This document shows, one piece after another, positions 19,406-29,228 of a DNA stretch of 64,000 bases. Below the pieces are notes generated by a model. The model was given only the letters and a program-made list of their open reading frames with translations. It did no database searches and had not been told where the DNA came from. A program made the position numbers and the translations under genes. Source of the stretch: Burkholderia sp. BCC0322. Its GTDB lineage: Bacteria > Pseudomonadota > Gammaproteobacteria > Burkholderiales > Burkholderiaceae. The stretch spans positions 62,001 to 126,000 of the forward strand of contig NZ_CADFDU010000012.1 in NCBI RefSeq assembly GCF_902833045.1, given 5' to 3'. How positions within the stretch are numbered: position 1 is the stretch's first letter; each line of letters opens with the position of its first letter.

Positions 19406-19717
19406 GGTCATCGTGGCCTCGGCCAGTTCGAGCGCGGCGAGCCCGTCGTCGCGACGGTCGAGCGAATCGATCCGTGCGCACGTGAGGTGCGCGTGTCGGT
19501 CGCGCGCGTGCTCGGCGACGACGCGGAAATCCATTTCCATTTCGACGCCGGTGCGCGGCTCGTCGCTGCGAGCGGTTTCGGCCGCGCGTCGGAGTTCGTC
19601 AAGGACATGCGCGTGGCGAGAGCGCTGGTCGAGCGCGGGATCGACGTGAGCCCGGCGGCCGTGGCGGATAGGGGGGTGAAGCTGAAGTCGCTGATATCGG
19701 CCGAGGGCGACCGGTAG
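19406..19717 (+). pseudogene. Remnant of the C-terminal domain of a ferredoxin reductase
   Basis: A reading frame opened by a stop at 19403 and closed at 19717 encodes about 100 residues that match the end of FAD/NAD ferredoxin reductases of aromatic-ring dioxygenases: DAEIHFHFDAGARLVAASG, FGRASEFVKDMRVARALV and ADRGVKLKSLI. The FAD- and NAD-binding domains are missing, and no good start codon lies at the front, so I read it as a decayed 3' fragment, not a working gene. A GTG at 19487 could start a 76-residue product but has no clear ribosome-binding site. Confidence 0.6.
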
Positions 19718-19797
19718 CGGAAACGAAGCGGCGAAGCGCGAGAGAAGGGGAGGGAAACGCGCGGCGATGAATGCCGCGCGCTTCGCTCAAGCGACGA

Positions 19798-20514
19798 TCA
19801 GATCGTCGTGTGCAGGTGCAGGTACAGGCCGGCCGCCGCGGCGCCGCCGAGCAGCGGACCGACGACGGGCACCCATGCATAGCGCCAGTCGCTGTCGCGC
19901 TTGCCGGGGATCGGCAGCAGCGCGTGCATGATGCGCGGCGACAGGTCGCGTGCGGGGCTCATCGCATAGCCGGTCGGGCCGCCGAGCGAGATGCCGATGC
20001 CGAGCACGAGCAGGCCGACGGGCAGTGCGTCGAGCGCGCCGAGGCCGACCTGGGGCGACGCGAGGTACAGCACGCCGAGGATCAGCACGAACGTGCAGAT
20101 CGCTTCGGTCAGCACGTTGTGCGTGACGCTGCGGATCGCCGGCGCCGTGCAGAACACCGCGAGCTTCAGGTCCGCATCGGCTTCCTTCGCGAAGTGCTGG
20201 CGATACGCGAGCCACACGAGCAACGCGCCCGCCATCCCGCCGAGCATTTGCGCGAGGATGTAGCCGCCGACTTTCGACCACGCGAACTTGCCCGCGAGCG
20301 CGAGACTGATGGTGACGATCGGGTTCAGGTGCGCGCCGCTGAACGACGCGGTCACGTAGACGGCGACGAATACGGCCATCGCCCAGCCCATCACGATCAC
20401 GATCAGGTCCGCGCCTTTGCCCTTGGTCTTTGCAAGCAGCACGTTTGCGACCGCGCCGTTGCCGAGCAGCACGAGGATCGCTGTGCCGATGAACTCTGCA
20501 ATATAAGGTGACAT
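19798..20514 (-). CDS. glpF: Glycerol uptake facilitator (MIP family)
   Basis: A 238-residue inner-membrane channel with six helices and two half-helices that lets glycerol diffuse into the cell. The two pore motifs are non-standard: the first reads HLNPIVT (NPI for NPA) and the second AMSPARD (SPA for NPA). The aromatic and arginine selectivity-filter context (SPARDLSPR) is retained. It is the last gene of the glpD-glpK-glpF run, 81 bases after glpK. Confidence 0.93.
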   Translation of the reverse strand: MSPYIAEFIGTAILVLLGNGAVANVLLAKTKGKGADLIVIVMGWAMAVFVAVYVTASFSGAHLNPIVTISLALAGKFAWSKVGGYILAQMLGGMAGALLVWLAYRQHFAKEADADLKLAVFCTAPAIRSVTHNVLTEAICTFVLILGVLYLASPQVGLGALDALPVGLLVLGIGISLGGPTGYAMSPARDLSPRIMHALLPIPGKRDSDWRYAWVPVVGPLLGGAAAAGLYLHLHTTI

Positions 20515-20595
20515 GGTTGTCTCTCGTATGTCATCGCGGACTCGCGCGTTGCGCGGTCCGCCGGTGTTGTTGTATTTCGTCTGGAAGTCTCGGGG

Positions 20596-22098
20596 TTACT
20601 GGGCGTCGTCGGCCCATGCCTTCGCGGCACGCACCGCTCGCTGCCAGCCCGACATGCAGCGTTCGACCTGCTCCTTCGGCATCGACGGCGAGAAGCGGCG
20701 ATCGAGCTGCCACTGGTCGCGCACTTCGTCGAGGTTCTTCCAGTAGCCGATCGCGAGGCCCGCGAGGTAGGCCGCGCCGAGTGCGGTCGTCTCGGTGATC
20801 TGCGGACGCACCGCGTCGACGCCGAGCAGGTCCGCCTGGAACTGCATCAGCAGGTCGTTCGCGCTCGCGCCGCCGTCGACACGCAGCTCGCCGATGCTGA
20901 TGCCTGAATCGGCTTCCATCGCGGCCAGCACGTCGAGCGACTGGTACGCGATCGAATCGAGCGCCGCGCGCGCGAGGTGTGCGGAGGTCGTGCCGCGCGT
21001 GACGCCGAACACCGAGCCGCGCGCCCGCGGGTTCCAGTGCGGTGCGCCGAGGCCAGCGAAGGCGGGCACCAGGTAGACGCCGTCGGTGTGCGGCACGCTC
21101 GCGGCGAGCGCCTCGATTTCAGCGGCCGACTTGATGATGCCGACGCCGTCGCGCAGCCACTGCACGACCGCGCCCGCGATGAAGATGCTGCCTTCCAGCG
21201 CGTACTGCACGTTGTCGCCGATCTGCCAGGCGATCGTCGTGACGAGGTTGTTCTTCGATTCGATCGGCTTGTCGCCGGTGTTCATCATCAGGAAGCAGCC
21301 GGTGCCGTAGGTGTTCTTCACCATGCCGGACTGCGTGCACATCTGGCCGAACAGTGCCGCCTGCTGGTCGCCCGCGATGCCCGCGAGCGGGATCTTCGAC
21401 GCGAACACGGTGGTCTTCGTGTGGCCGTAGATTTCCGACGATGCCTTCACTTCCGGCAGCATGCTGCGCGGGATGTCGAGCAGCTCGAGCAGTTCGTTGT
21501 CCCACTCGCGCGTGTGGATGTTGAACAGCATCGTACGCGACGCGTTCGTCACGTCGGTCACGTGCAGTTCGTGCTTCGTGAAGTTCCACACGAGCCAGCT
21601 GTCGACGGTGCCGAACGCGAGCTTGCCCTGCCTGGCCTTCTCGCGTGCGCCCGGCACGTTGTCGAGAATCCAGCGGATCTTGGTCCCTGAGAAGTACGAA
21701 TCGATCGGCAGGCCGGTCTTCGCGCGCACCTTCGCCTCGAGGCCCTGTGCTTTCAGCGAATCGCAGAAGTCGGCCGTGCGGCGATCCTGCCAGACGATCG
21801 CGTTGTAGACCGGCTGGCCCGTCTCGCGGTCCCAGACGATCGTCGTTTCACGCTGGTTGGTGATGCCGATCGCCGCGATCGACGTGCCGTTCAGGCCCGT
21901 GCGCGTGACGGCTTCGGCGGCGACGCCGGCTTGCGTCGACCAGATTTCCTGAGGGTCGTGCTCGACCCAGCCGGGTTGCGGGTAGATCTGCTCGAATTCC
22001 TTCTGGGCGATCGAAACGATATTGCCCTGGCGATCGAACAGCATCGCGCGGGAACTCGTGGTGCCCTGGTCAAGCGCGAGGATGTACTGATCCTGCAT
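20596..22098 (-). CDS. glpK: Glycerol kinase
   Basis: A 500-residue FGGY kinase that traps glycerol as sn-glycerol 3-phosphate. The start [16 protein letters not shown] is the phosphate-binding loop, followed by [27 protein letters not shown] and the FGGY C-terminal block [23 protein letters not shown]. The ATG at 22098 has GGAG upstream; in-frame ATGs further upstream would add basic residues not found in the family. It lies between glpD and glpF. Confidence 0.97.
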   Translation of the reverse strand: MQDQYILALDQGTTSSRAMLFDRQGNIVSIAQKEFEQIYPQPGWVEHDPQEIWSTQAGVAAEAVTRTGLNGTSIAAIGITNQRETTIVWDRETGQPVYNAIVWQDRRTADFCDSLKAQGLEAKVRAKTGLPIDSYFSGTKIRWILDNVPGAREKARQGKLAFGTVDSWLVWNFTKHELHVTDVTNASRTMLFNIHTREWDNELLELLDIPRSMLPEVKASSEIYGHTKTTVFASKIPLAGIAGDQQAALFGQMCTQSGMVKNTYGTGCFLMMNTGDKPIESKNNLVTTIAWQIGDNVQYALEGSIFIAGAVVQWLRDGVGIIKSAAEIEALAASVPHTDGVYLVPAFAGLGAPHWNPRARGSVFGVTRGTTSAHLARAALDSIAYQSLDVLAAMEADSGISIGELRVDGGASANDLLMQFQADLLGVDAVRPQITETTALGAAYLAGLAIGYWKNLDEVRDQWQLDRRFSPSMPKEQVERCMSGWQRAVRAAKAWADDAQ

Positions 22099-22204
22099 GT
22101 CTCTCATCTCCATCCGTGGATTTGGCTTAGTTGTGATGCGCGCCGCATGTGGGGCGGCGCGTCGGTGAGTCAACGTCGGTACGGCAACTGCAACTGCATT
22201 CCGA

Positions 22205-23728
22205 TCAGGCCTGCGGCGCGTGCGCGGCGGCGAACCACGCGTCGACCGCGGCGGTCACCGCGTCGAGCGTGCCGGGCGCCACGTGCAGGCCGAGCTTCGA
22301 GCGGCGCCACAGCACGTCCTGCGCGCGGGTCGCCCATTCGGCGTCGCGCAGGTAGCGCAGTTCGGCGTCGTAGATGCCCGGTGCGATTTCGGTGCCGAGA
22401 TCGGCGAGCGACTTCGCGCCGTCGATCACGCGCTCCGCGCGCGTGCCGTATGCACGCGCATAGCGGCGGGCGAGCGGGGCGGGCAGCCACGCGTGGCGTT
22501 TGGCGAACGTATCGGCGAACGCGTCGAACTTCGCGTTCGCGATGTCGCCGCCCGGCAGCGGGACGCCGGCCGTCCAGGTCTTTGCGTCGCGGCCGAGTGC
22601 GCGGCACAGCATGTCGCCGGCTTCTTCCGCGAGCTTGCGGAACGTCGTGATCTTGCCTCCGAACACCGACAGCAGCGGGGCGCCCGCGCCGTCGTCCAGC
22701 TCGAGGCGGTAGTCGCGCGTGACGGCCGATGCGTTCGCGGCGTTCTCGTCTTCCAGCAGCGGGCGCACGCCCGAGTAGGTCCAGTGCACGTCGGCCGGCG
22801 AGATCTTGCGCTTGAAGTAGCGGTTGATCGAGTCGCACAGGTACTGCGTCTCGTCGCGATCGATCGCGACCTTCGCGGGATCGTTCGTGTATTCGACGTC
22901 GGTCGTGCCGATCAGCGTGAAATCGTGCTCGTACGGAATCGCGAAGATGATCCGCTTGTCCGGGTTCTGGAAGATGTATGCGTGGTCGTGATCGAACAGC
23001 CGGCGCGTGATGATGTGGCTGCCCTTCACGAGGCGCACGCTGTGGTGCGCACCGCGGCCGAGCGCGCCTTTCAGCACTTCGCCGACCCACGGGCCGGCCG
23101 CGTTCGCGATCGCGCGCGCATGCACGACGCGGATCGAGCCGTCGGCGTGCTGCAGTCGCGCTTCCCATTCGTCGCCGCGACGTTCGGCACTGACGAGCTT
23201 CGTGCGCGTCAGGATCTCGGCGCCGCGCTCCTTCGCATCCATCGCGTTCAGCACGACGAGGCGCGCGTCGTCGACCCAGCCGTCCGAATAGACGAAGCCG
23301 CGCTTGATCGAATCGATCAGCGGTGCGCCGGCCGCATGGCGGCGCATGTCGATGCCGCGCGAGCCGGGCAGCAGTTCGCGTTTCGCGAGGTGATCGTAAA
23401 GGAACAGGCCGATGCGGATCAGCCAGGCCGGACGCAGGTTCGGCATGTGCGGCATCACGAAGCGCAGCGGCCACATGATGTGCGGCGCCGCGCGCAGCAG
23501 CGTCTCGCGCTCCTGCAGCGCCTTGCGCACGAGCCCGAACTCGTTGTACTCGAGGTAGCGCAGGCCGCCGTGAATCAGCTTCGTGCTGGACGACGACGTG
23601 TGCGACGCGAGATCGTCCTGCTCGCAGAGCATGACCGACAGGCCGCGGCCGGCCGCATCGCGCGCGATGCCCGCGCCGTTGATGCCGCCGCCGACGACGA
23701 GCAGATCGTAGCGATTCGGTTGGGTCAC
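22205..23728 (-). CDS. glpD: Aerobic glycerol-3-phosphate dehydrogenase
   Basis: A 507-residue membrane-associated flavoprotein oxidising glycerol 3-phosphate to dihydroxyacetone phosphate and passing electrons to quinone. The FAD-binding [17 protein letters not shown] at residue 12, [20 protein letters not shown], and [17 protein letters not shown] are diagnostic. It is transcriptionally first in the glp run; its 5' region holds TTCGAA-type GlpR sites. Confidence 0.97.
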   Translation of the reverse strand: MTQPNRYDLLVVGGGINGAGIARDAAGRGLSVMLCEQDDLASHTSSSSTKLIHGGLRYLEYNEFGLVRKALQERETLLRAAPHIMWPLRFVMPHMPNLRPAWLIRIGLFLYDHLAKRELLPGSRGIDMRRHAAGAPLIDSIKRGFVYSDGWVDDARLVVLNAMDAKERGAEILTRTKLVSAERRGDEWEARLQHADGSIRVVHARAIANAAGPWVGEVLKGALGRGAHHSVRLVKGSHIITRRLFDHDHAYIFQNPDKRIIFAIPYEHDFTLIGTTDVEYTNDPAKVAIDRDETQYLCDSINRYFKRKISPADVHWTYSGVRPLLEDENAANASAVTRDYRLELDDGAGAPLLSVFGGKITTFRKLAEEAGDMLCRALGRDAKTWTAGVPLPGGDIANAKFDAFADTFAKRHAWLPAPLARRYARAYGTRAERVIDGAKSLADLGTEIAPGIYDAELRYLRDAEWATRAQDVLWRRSKLGLHVAPGTLDAVTAAVDAWFAAAHAPQA

Positions 23729-23767
23729 CTGCTGTCCTTATCGTCTGATGGAAATGGCTGAACAGAA

Positions 23768-23818
23768 AATGTTCGAATTCGAAATTTAACGAACGAAATC
23801 GAAAAAGTAAAGTTCGAA
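23768..23818 (-). promoter_or_regulatory. Probable GlpR operator cluster upstream of glpD
   Basis: A perfect 12-bp palindrome TTCGAATTCGAA (23772-23783) within AATGTTCGAATTCGAAATT resembles GlpR sites of enteric bacteria and pseudomonads (ATGTTCG..CGAACAT). Further TTCG/CGAA half-sites follow, including TTCGAA at 23813-23818. The block lies 40-90 bases upstream of the glpD start, is AT-rich and is the obvious promoter region. Confidence 0.6.
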
Positions 23819-23890
23819 AAAGCGGGGCCAGTAGCGCGCGGCGCGATCCCGGACGATACTGGCGGAATCGACCGTTTCACGAGGTGAATC

Positions 23891-24259
23891 ATGCGTATTG
23901 GGATGTGGGCCGGCGTATGCGCCGTCCTTCTGGCGGGGTGCAGCGCCGGCATGCCGCCGCTCGTCGGCAACTGGCGCACGCCGTCGTTCGTCGACCTGCA
24001 GACGTCGTGCGGCGGTGCGGCACGGGACTGGGGCGCGGACGCGCAGCCGGTCTACTCGACGCTGGTCGACGCGTATGTGGCGAAGCGGTATCGCGGGCTG
24101 ACCGACGCGAACTATTGTGCGTTCGTAAACGAACTTTCGACGCACTACGCGGCGCCTGGCGCGGCGACGCGCGCCGACTGGATCACGTATTTCAACGGCG
24201 CGCGTGCGCAGGCCATCAGTTGGCGGGCGGCGGTCGATCCGACGCTGCGCGGCGGCTGA
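23891..24259 (+). CDS. Small lipoprotein of unknown function
   Basis: A 122-residue protein with a lipoprotein signal (MRIGMWAGVCAVLLAGC, lipobox LLAG|C at residues 14-17). The mature part has three further cysteines and no domain I can name. It is divergent from glpD, and the ATG at 23891 follows GAGGTG. It could share the glpD promoter region without being part of glycerol metabolism. Confidence 0.75.
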   Translation: MRIGMWAGVCAVLLAGCSAGMPPLVGNWRTPSFVDLQTSCGGAARDWGADAQPVYSTLVDAYVAKRYRGLTDANYCAFVNELSTHYAAPGAATRADWITYFNGARAQAISWRAAVDPTLRGG

Positions 24260-24300
24260 AGCAGGCTGCGGCGGGGCGGCGAGCGGGAAGCAGGAATGGA

Positions 24301-24327
24301 CGCGCCGCCCGGAATCCGGGCGGCGCG
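24301..24327. terminator. Strong 12-bp hairpin between convergent genes
   Basis: CGCGCCGCCCGG and CCGGGCGGCGCG are perfectly complementary across a 3-base loop. It lies between the stop of the lipoprotein gene and the stop of the convergent small gene and could end both transcripts; neither side has a long T-tract. Confidence 0.5.
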
Positions 24328-24352
24328 GTCAGGTTACGAGCGGTGTGGTCTT

Positions 24353-24550
24353 TTACGAATAGCGGTATTTGATGGATCGCAGCGCGGCGTCGCCGGTTTC
24401 GGTCACGCAGTATTTGCGCCCCGACCCGAGTCCTTCCAGACGAACGAGCTGCTGTTCGAGCAGTGCGTCGATTTCGTCCCGATCCATGTTGGTTTGATCG
24501 GGGGCGTCCTTCACAAGCAATAGCGTGGCGAATTCATGCGGACTCAGCAT
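24353..24550 (-). CDS. Small protein, possible winged-helix fold
   Basis: A 65-residue protein (MLSPHEFATLLLVKDAPDQ...). The ATG at 24550 is preceded by GGAGAG; an in-frame ATG at 24562 would contain that site. The pattern of a helix pair, LLEQQLVRLEGLG and a GRKYCVTETGDAAL hairpin looks like a minimal winged helix, in which TETGDAAL corresponds to the usual LT..G..L end of wing proteins. No named family is recognised. Confidence 0.65.
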   Translation of the reverse strand: MLSPHEFATLLLVKDAPDQTNMDRDEIDALLEQQLVRLEGLGSGRKYCVTETGDAALRSIKYRYS

Positions 24551-24562
24551 CGTTCTCTCCAT

Positions 24563-24853
24563 GGCGACCAGTCAGCCCGCGCGGCCGGCGCGAAAGCCGG
24601 TGCGCGATACCCATCGGGGTATGGCTTGGGGGGAAAAGCTGCATTCGCCGGCCATGCCATTCGTCCGCGCCCTGGCACAGGCGGAACGGTCGAATGGGCC
24701 GGGGAACTGGAGTCTAGTCGAGCACGCAGCCAACGACAAATCGTGCCCCGTTAATTTTCCCTTTGACAGCCGGGCCGCGCGCAAGCGGTTTGCTCGCGAC
24801 GCCAACTTCTTGATTTCACTTGAAGTTTAGGGTGCGGCGCAGCATCGGCGCCG
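24563..24853. other. Gap without a gene
   Basis: Between a small minus-strand gene and the end of glpR. I see no credible coding frame; short frames on both strands have shadow-like composition. Confidence 0.5.
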
Positions 24854-25633
24854 TCACTCCGCGACGTACACCTGGGTGCCGGCGGCCGCCACGGTGTCGG
24901 CCATCTCGGGCGGCAGCGGCTTGTCGGTGAACAGCGCGTGAACCTGGCTCAGGTGGCCCTGGCGCACCAGCGCGGGGCGGCCGACCTTCGAATGATCGGT
25001 CACGAGATAGACGGTGCGTGCATGCTGCATGATCGCCTCGGCCACGCGTACTTCGCGCGTATCGAAGTCGCGCAGCGTGCCGTCGGCCTCGATCGCCGAC
25101 GTGCCGATGATCGCGTAGTCGACCTTGAACTGGCGAATGAAGTCGATCGCGAGTTCGCCGACGATGCCCTTGTCCCACGGCCGCACGATGCCGCCCGTGA
25201 TCAGCACCTCGCAGTCGGGGTAGCCGCTCATCATCGACGCGACGTTCAGGTTGTTCGTGATCACGTGCAGCCCGTGGTGGCGGTTCAGCGCGCGCGCGAC
25301 TTCCTCGGTGGTCGTGCCGAGGTTGATGAACAGCGATGCCTGGTCGGGAATGTGCGACGCCGCGAGCGCCGCGATGCGCCGCTTCTCGTCGTGGAACATC
25401 CGCTGGCGTGCCGTGTACGACACGTTCTCCGAACTGGTCGGCAGGCTGGCGCCGCCGTGGTAGCGGCGCAGCAGGTTCAGGTCGGCGAGCCAGTTCACGT
25501 CGCGGCGGATCGTCTGCGGCGTCACCGCGAAGTGTGCGGCGAGATCGTCGACGGTCACGAAGCCGTCGCGCTGCACCCATTCGAGCAATTCCTGCTGGCG
25601 CGCGTTGAGGGTGAGGCGGGGATCTCGGGTCAT
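24854..25633 (-). CDS. glpR: DeoR-family repressor of the glycerol regulon
   Basis: A 259-residue regulator. The N-terminal DeoR helix-turn-helix is ARQQELLEWVQRDGFVTV..LAAHFAVTPQTIRRDVN (residues about 11-46), and the sensor domain has LFINLGTTTEEVARAL and TDHSKVGRPALVRQG, typical of GlpR, which responds to glycerol 3-phosphate. It lies 1.1 kb upstream of glpD with two small genes between, and probably binds the TTCGAA sites at 23768-23818. Confidence 0.92.
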   Translation of the reverse strand: MTRDPRLTLNARQQELLEWVQRDGFVTVDDLAAHFAVTPQTIRRDVNWLADLNLLRRYHGGASLPTSSENVSYTARQRMFHDEKRRIAALAASHIPDQASLFINLGTTTEEVARALNRHHGLHVITNNLNVASMMSGYPDCEVLITGGIVRPWDKGIVGELAIDFIRQFKVDYAIIGTSAIEADGTLRDFDTREVRVAEAIMQHARTVYLVTDHSKVGRPALVRQGHLSQVHALFTDKPLPPEMADTVAAAGTQVYVAE

Positions 25634-25855
25634 GGCTCGATGGTCGTGTCGTGAGACGGAGCGGGTATTGTAAGGGCGGCAACGGCGTTAGGCCGGCCCG
25701 GCCCGCATGGTCGCCCGTTATTCATGCGGAAATGGCATTGATTCATGTGATAAATGAATTTGTGCGATTGCGCCGATCGCGCTGCAATGGCGGCTTGCCC
25801 GCGCACGCGGGCGCGCGTCCGGCGCGTTCATTCAGCTTTCGACGAGGTGGAATCG

Positions 25856-27496
25856 ATGACTGGCTTCAACTGGCACAACCCGTATCCGACGACCCGCATT
25901 CCGGTGTTCGCGCGCAACGTCGTGTCGACGTCGCACCCGCTCGCCGCGCAGGCCGGGCTGCGGATGCTGTGGAAGGGCGGCAACGCGGTCGACGCGGCGC
26001 TGGCCGCTGCCGCCGCGATCACGGTCGTCGAGCCCGTGTCATGCGGGCTCGGCGGCGACGCGTTCGCGCTCGTGTGGGACGGCGAGCGGCTGTCCGGGCT
26101 GAACGCGTCGGGCGTCGCGCCGGCCGCATGGAACGTCGACTATTTCCGCAAGCGCCACGGCGAGGCGGGCAACGGCATCGCGAACAAGCCGACGCGCGGC
26201 TGGGACACCGTCACCGTGCCGGGCGTGATCGCGGGCTGGGAAGCGCTGCATGCGAAGTTCGGTTCGCTGCCGTTCGCGGACCTGCTCGAACCGGCGATCG
26301 AGATCGCGGAGCGCGGTTACGCGGTGCCGCCGATCGTCGCGCACAAGTGGGCGGCCGCGGTGCCGGAACTCGAGGGGCTGCCGGGTTTCGCGGACACCTT
26401 CATGCCGCACGGCCGCGCACCGCAGGTGGGCGAGCGCATGTGCCTGCCGGGCCATGCGCAGACGTTGCGCACGCTGCAGAAAGAAGGTGCGCGCGCGTTC
26501 TACGAAGGTGCGCTCGCCGAGCGCATCGCTGCGTTCTCCCGCGAAGGCGGTGGCGCGCTGACCGCAGCCGACCTGCATGCGTACCGGCCCGAATGGGTCG
26601 ACCCGATCGGCAGGCGCTTCGGCCGTCACACGATCCACGAGATTCCGCCGAACGGGCAGGGCATCGCCGCGCTGATCGCTCTCGGTATCGCCGAGCACGC
26701 GGGCGTGACCGAATGGCCAGTCGACTCGGCCGACTCGCAGCATCGGCAGATCGAGGCGATGAAGCTCGCGTTCGCCGATGTCTATCGCTACGTTGCCGAT
26801 CCGCGCGCGATGGAAGTCACGCCCGAACAGATGCTCGACGATGCGTATCTCGCCGAACGCGCGAAGCTGATCGATCCCGCGCGCGCGACGCATTTCGGCG
26901 CCGGCCGGCCGCATTCGGGCGGCACGGTCTACCTGTCGGCGGCCGACGAGCGCGGGATGATGGTGAGCTTCATCCAGTCGAACTACATGGGCTTCGGTTC
27001 GGGGCTCGTCGTGCCCGGCACCGGCATCGCGCTGCAGAACCGCGGGCACGGCTTCTCGATGGATCCGGCCTCGCCGAACGTCGTCGCAGGCGGCAAGCGG
27101 CCGTTCCACACGATCATCCCGGCGTTCGTCACCGAGGAGGTCGATGGCCGCACCGAGGCCGTGATGAGCTTCGGCGTGATGGGCGGCGACATGCAGCCGC
27201 AAGGGCATCTGCAGACTGTCGTGCGGATGCTCGGCTACGGGCAGCAACCGCAGGCGGCCTGCGATGCGCCGCGCTGGAAGGTCAATCGCGACTTCACGCT
27301 CGACGTCGAGGCAACGATGAATCGCGCGACCGTCGATGCGCTGGCCGCACGCGGCCATACGATCAAGTCGATCGACGATCCTTACATGGATTTCGGTTCG
27401 GGGCAGTTCATCTGGCGTCTCGATCGCGACGATCGCGAGCGCGGCTACGTGGCCGCGAGCGACAGCCGGCGTGACGGTCTGGCGGCCGGTTTCTGA
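25856..27496 (+). CDS. Gamma-glutamyltransferase family protein, cytosolic form
   Basis: A 546-residue Ntn-hydrolase of the GGT family. The start MTGFNWHNPYPTTRIPVFARNVVSTSHPLAAQAG and GGNAVDAALAAAAAITVVEP are typical. The self-cleavage nucleophile should be Thr in HSGGTVYLSAAD, followed by SFIQSNYMGFGSGLVVPGTG and the GMMGG-like MGGDMQPQGHLQ. Unlike the periplasmic Ggt there is no signal peptide, so it belongs with the YwrD-like cytosolic group that may act on gamma-glutamyl amides. The ATG at 25856 has GAGGTGG upstream. Confidence 0.88.
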   Translation: MTGFNWHNPYPTTRIPVFARNVVSTSHPLAAQAGLRMLWKGGNAVDAALAAAAAITVVEPVSCGLGGDAFALVWDGERLSGLNASGVAPAAWNVDYFRKRHGEAGNGIANKPTRGWDTVTVPGVIAGWEALHAKFGSLPFADLLEPAIEIAERGYAVPPIVAHKWAAAVPELEGLPGFADTFMPHGRAPQVGERMCLPGHAQTLRTLQKEGARAFYEGALAERIAAFSREGGGALTAADLHAYRPEWVDPIGRRFGRHTIHEIPPNGQGIAALIALGIAEHAGVTEWPVDSADSQHRQIEAMKLAFADVYRYVADPRAMEVTPEQMLDDAYLAERAKLIDPARATHFGAGRPHSGGTVYLSAADERGMMVSFIQSNYMGFGSGLVVPGTGIALQNRGHGFSMDPASPNVVAGGKRPFHTIIPAFVTEEVDGRTEAVMSFGVMGGDMQPQGHLQTVVRMLGYGQQPQAACDAPRWKVNRDFTLDVEATMNRATVDALAARGHTIKSIDDPYMDFGSGQFIWRLDRDDRERGYVAASDSRRDGLAAGF

Positions 27497-27823
27497 TGGA
27501 TTGCCGCCGGCTTTCGCCGGCATTTCGTGCGCTTCGCGGGCGGCCGAATGGCCGCCCGTTGCGTTTGCGGCAGCCCGTATCACCGAGCGGGCGCAAGCGG
27601 TTTGAAGGACTCGTCTAACGAACGGCAACAGACGCCGTGGAACTGCGCTTGTCGGGTATGGTCAGTGCTCTGGAGCACGAACGTCAAAGTCCGGCTAAGA
27701 TGCCAGCATGGTTCGGCCGGACCAATCCACTATAAACGCAAGTAAAGCGCCGCCTGCGGGTCGCTTGGCGCCTGTGCCGAAGGCATGGGCCGGCCCCCGC
27801 GCGACGACTGGGAGCGCACTACC
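27497..27823. other. Intergenic region upstream of the ferritin-like gene
   Basis: No convincing gene. The composition shifts to AT-rich at about 27,640-27,760, which is probably the promoter and leader of the gene at 27824; I cannot assign -10 and -35 elements with confidence. Confidence 0.4.
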
Positions 27824-28651
27824 ATGGACACCAAAACGACGCATGTGATGCCGTGGCGCATCGAGGACATCGACCTGAACCGGATCGATCGTCAGCGTGC
27901 CGCCGCGAACGAGGATCTGTTGCTGCTGCTGTGCGCGTCGTCGTTCATCGAAAGCGGCTCGGATCTCTACACGAGCAATCTGAGCCAGTTCTTCAACGAC
28001 GATCCGGAAGTCTCCGCATGGCTCAACAATGCATGGGAGCACGAAGAATTGCAGCACGGGCGCGCGCTGAAGGCGTACATCGCGCACGTGTGGCCGGAGT
28101 TCGACTGGGATACCGCGTTCGCGAATTTCTTCGCCGAGTATTCGAAGACCTGCAAGGTCGAGGCGTTCGAGAAGACCCGCGCGCTCGAGATGGTCGCGCG
28201 CTGCGTCGTCGAGACGGGCACGGCCACGCTCTATCGTGCGATCAACGAGTGCTCGGACGAGCCCGTGCTGAAGGAAATCACCGACAACATCCGCACGGAC
28301 GAAGTGCGCCACTACAAGCACTTCTTCAAGTTCTTCAAGAAGTACAACCAGCTCGAAGGCAATGGCCGGCTCGCGGTGCTCGGCGCGCTGGCGCGCCGCG
28401 TGATGGAAATCAAGAACGAGGATTCCGAGATCGCGCTGCGCCACGTGTTCGCGGTCCGCTATCCGGATCGTGTCGGCGACAGCCAGTACAACCGTGAGCG
28501 CGCCGCGCGCATCAGCACGCTGGTGCGGCGCAACCTGTCGGCCGACATGTGCGTGAAGATGCTGCTCAAGCCGCTCGACCTGCCCGCGAAGATCCAGCCG
28601 GGCGTCCACTATCCGCTGACGAAGATCACGCGGCACGTGTTCCTGCGCTGA
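27824..28651 (+). CDS. Ferritin-like di-iron protein
   Basis: A 275-residue, mostly helical protein. Two ExxH pairs expected of a four-helix di-iron bundle are visible: EHEELQHGRAL (about residue 72) and DEVRHYKHFFKFFKK (about residue 163), each preceded by a glutamate-bearing helix (LLCASSFIESGSDLY and RCVVETGTATLYRAINE). It may be an oxygenase, a desaturase-like enzyme or an iron-handling protein; the sequence does not decide. The ATG at 27824 has GGGAG upstream. Confidence 0.78.
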   Translation: MDTKTTHVMPWRIEDIDLNRIDRQRAAANEDLLLLLCASSFIESGSDLYTSNLSQFFNDDPEVSAWLNNAWEHEELQHGRALKAYIAHVWPEFDWDTAFANFFAEYSKTCKVEAFEKTRALEMVARCVVETGTATLYRAINECSDEPVLKEITDNIRTDEVRHYKHFFKFFKKYNQLEGNGRLAVLGALARRVMEIKNEDSEIALRHVFAVRYPDRVGDSQYNRERAARISTLVRRNLSADMCVKMLLKPLDLPAKIQPGVHYPLTKITRHVFLR

Positions 28652-28721
28652 CCGCCGCGGCGCGGCCCGTCGCGCGTATGCTGCGGCTTCTTCATCCGCT
28701 CTCCACCGGGGCCCCGCCATC

Positions 28722-29228
28722 ATGACCGATACCCATCGCCACGCGCTCGAACAATGGACGTTCGATGCGTGGCCGCCGGCCGTCGTTGCGTTGTTCGACG
28801 GCACTGCGCTCGAGCGACATGCCGACTTCGCCGCATCGCTGATCGTCGCGACCGACGACGGCCAGTTGCGCACGACGCTGCTCGGCGTCGGCGAAATCTA
28901 TGCACACGATGCGCGCACGCTGCTGCTGGCGCTCTGGCCGCAATCGCGCGCGGCGCGCGCGATTGCGCAACGGCGTACGGCCGCGTTGACGCTCGTCGCG
29001 GACGGCGCGTTCTTTCAGGCGCAATTGAGGATGGAGTCGCTCGACGGAGACTTCGGCGGACTGGCCGGATTCGCTGCGACGATCGCGCACGGCGATGCGC
29101 AGCGGGTGGGCTATGCGCGTCTCGCGACAGGGGTCACGTTCACGCTGGAGGGGGAGCGCGCCGCGGTGCTCGCGCGCTGGCAACGCCAGGTCGAGCACCT
29201 GCGGCGCGCAGCCGCGCGGCTTCAGTGA
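28722..29228 (+). CDS. Possible flavin-binding split-barrel protein (PNPOx-like)
   Basis: A 168-residue protein. The pattern [27 protein letters not shown], then [10 protein letters not shown]-like ([24 protein letters not shown]), recalls the FMN-binding split barrel of pyridoxamine-phosphate-oxidase-like proteins, but no firm catalytic motif is seen. It starts at ATG 28722, 70 bases after the ferritin-like gene, and its last 7 bases overlap the end of the convergent rhlE. Confidence 0.6.
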   Translation: MTDTHRHALEQWTFDAWPPAVVALFDGTALERHADFAASLIVATDDGQLRTTLLGVGEIYAHDARTLLLALWPQSRAARAIAQRRTAALTLVADGAFFQAQLRMESLDGDFGGLAGFAATIAHGDAQRVGYARLATGVTFTLEGERAAVLARWQRQVEHLRRAAARLQ

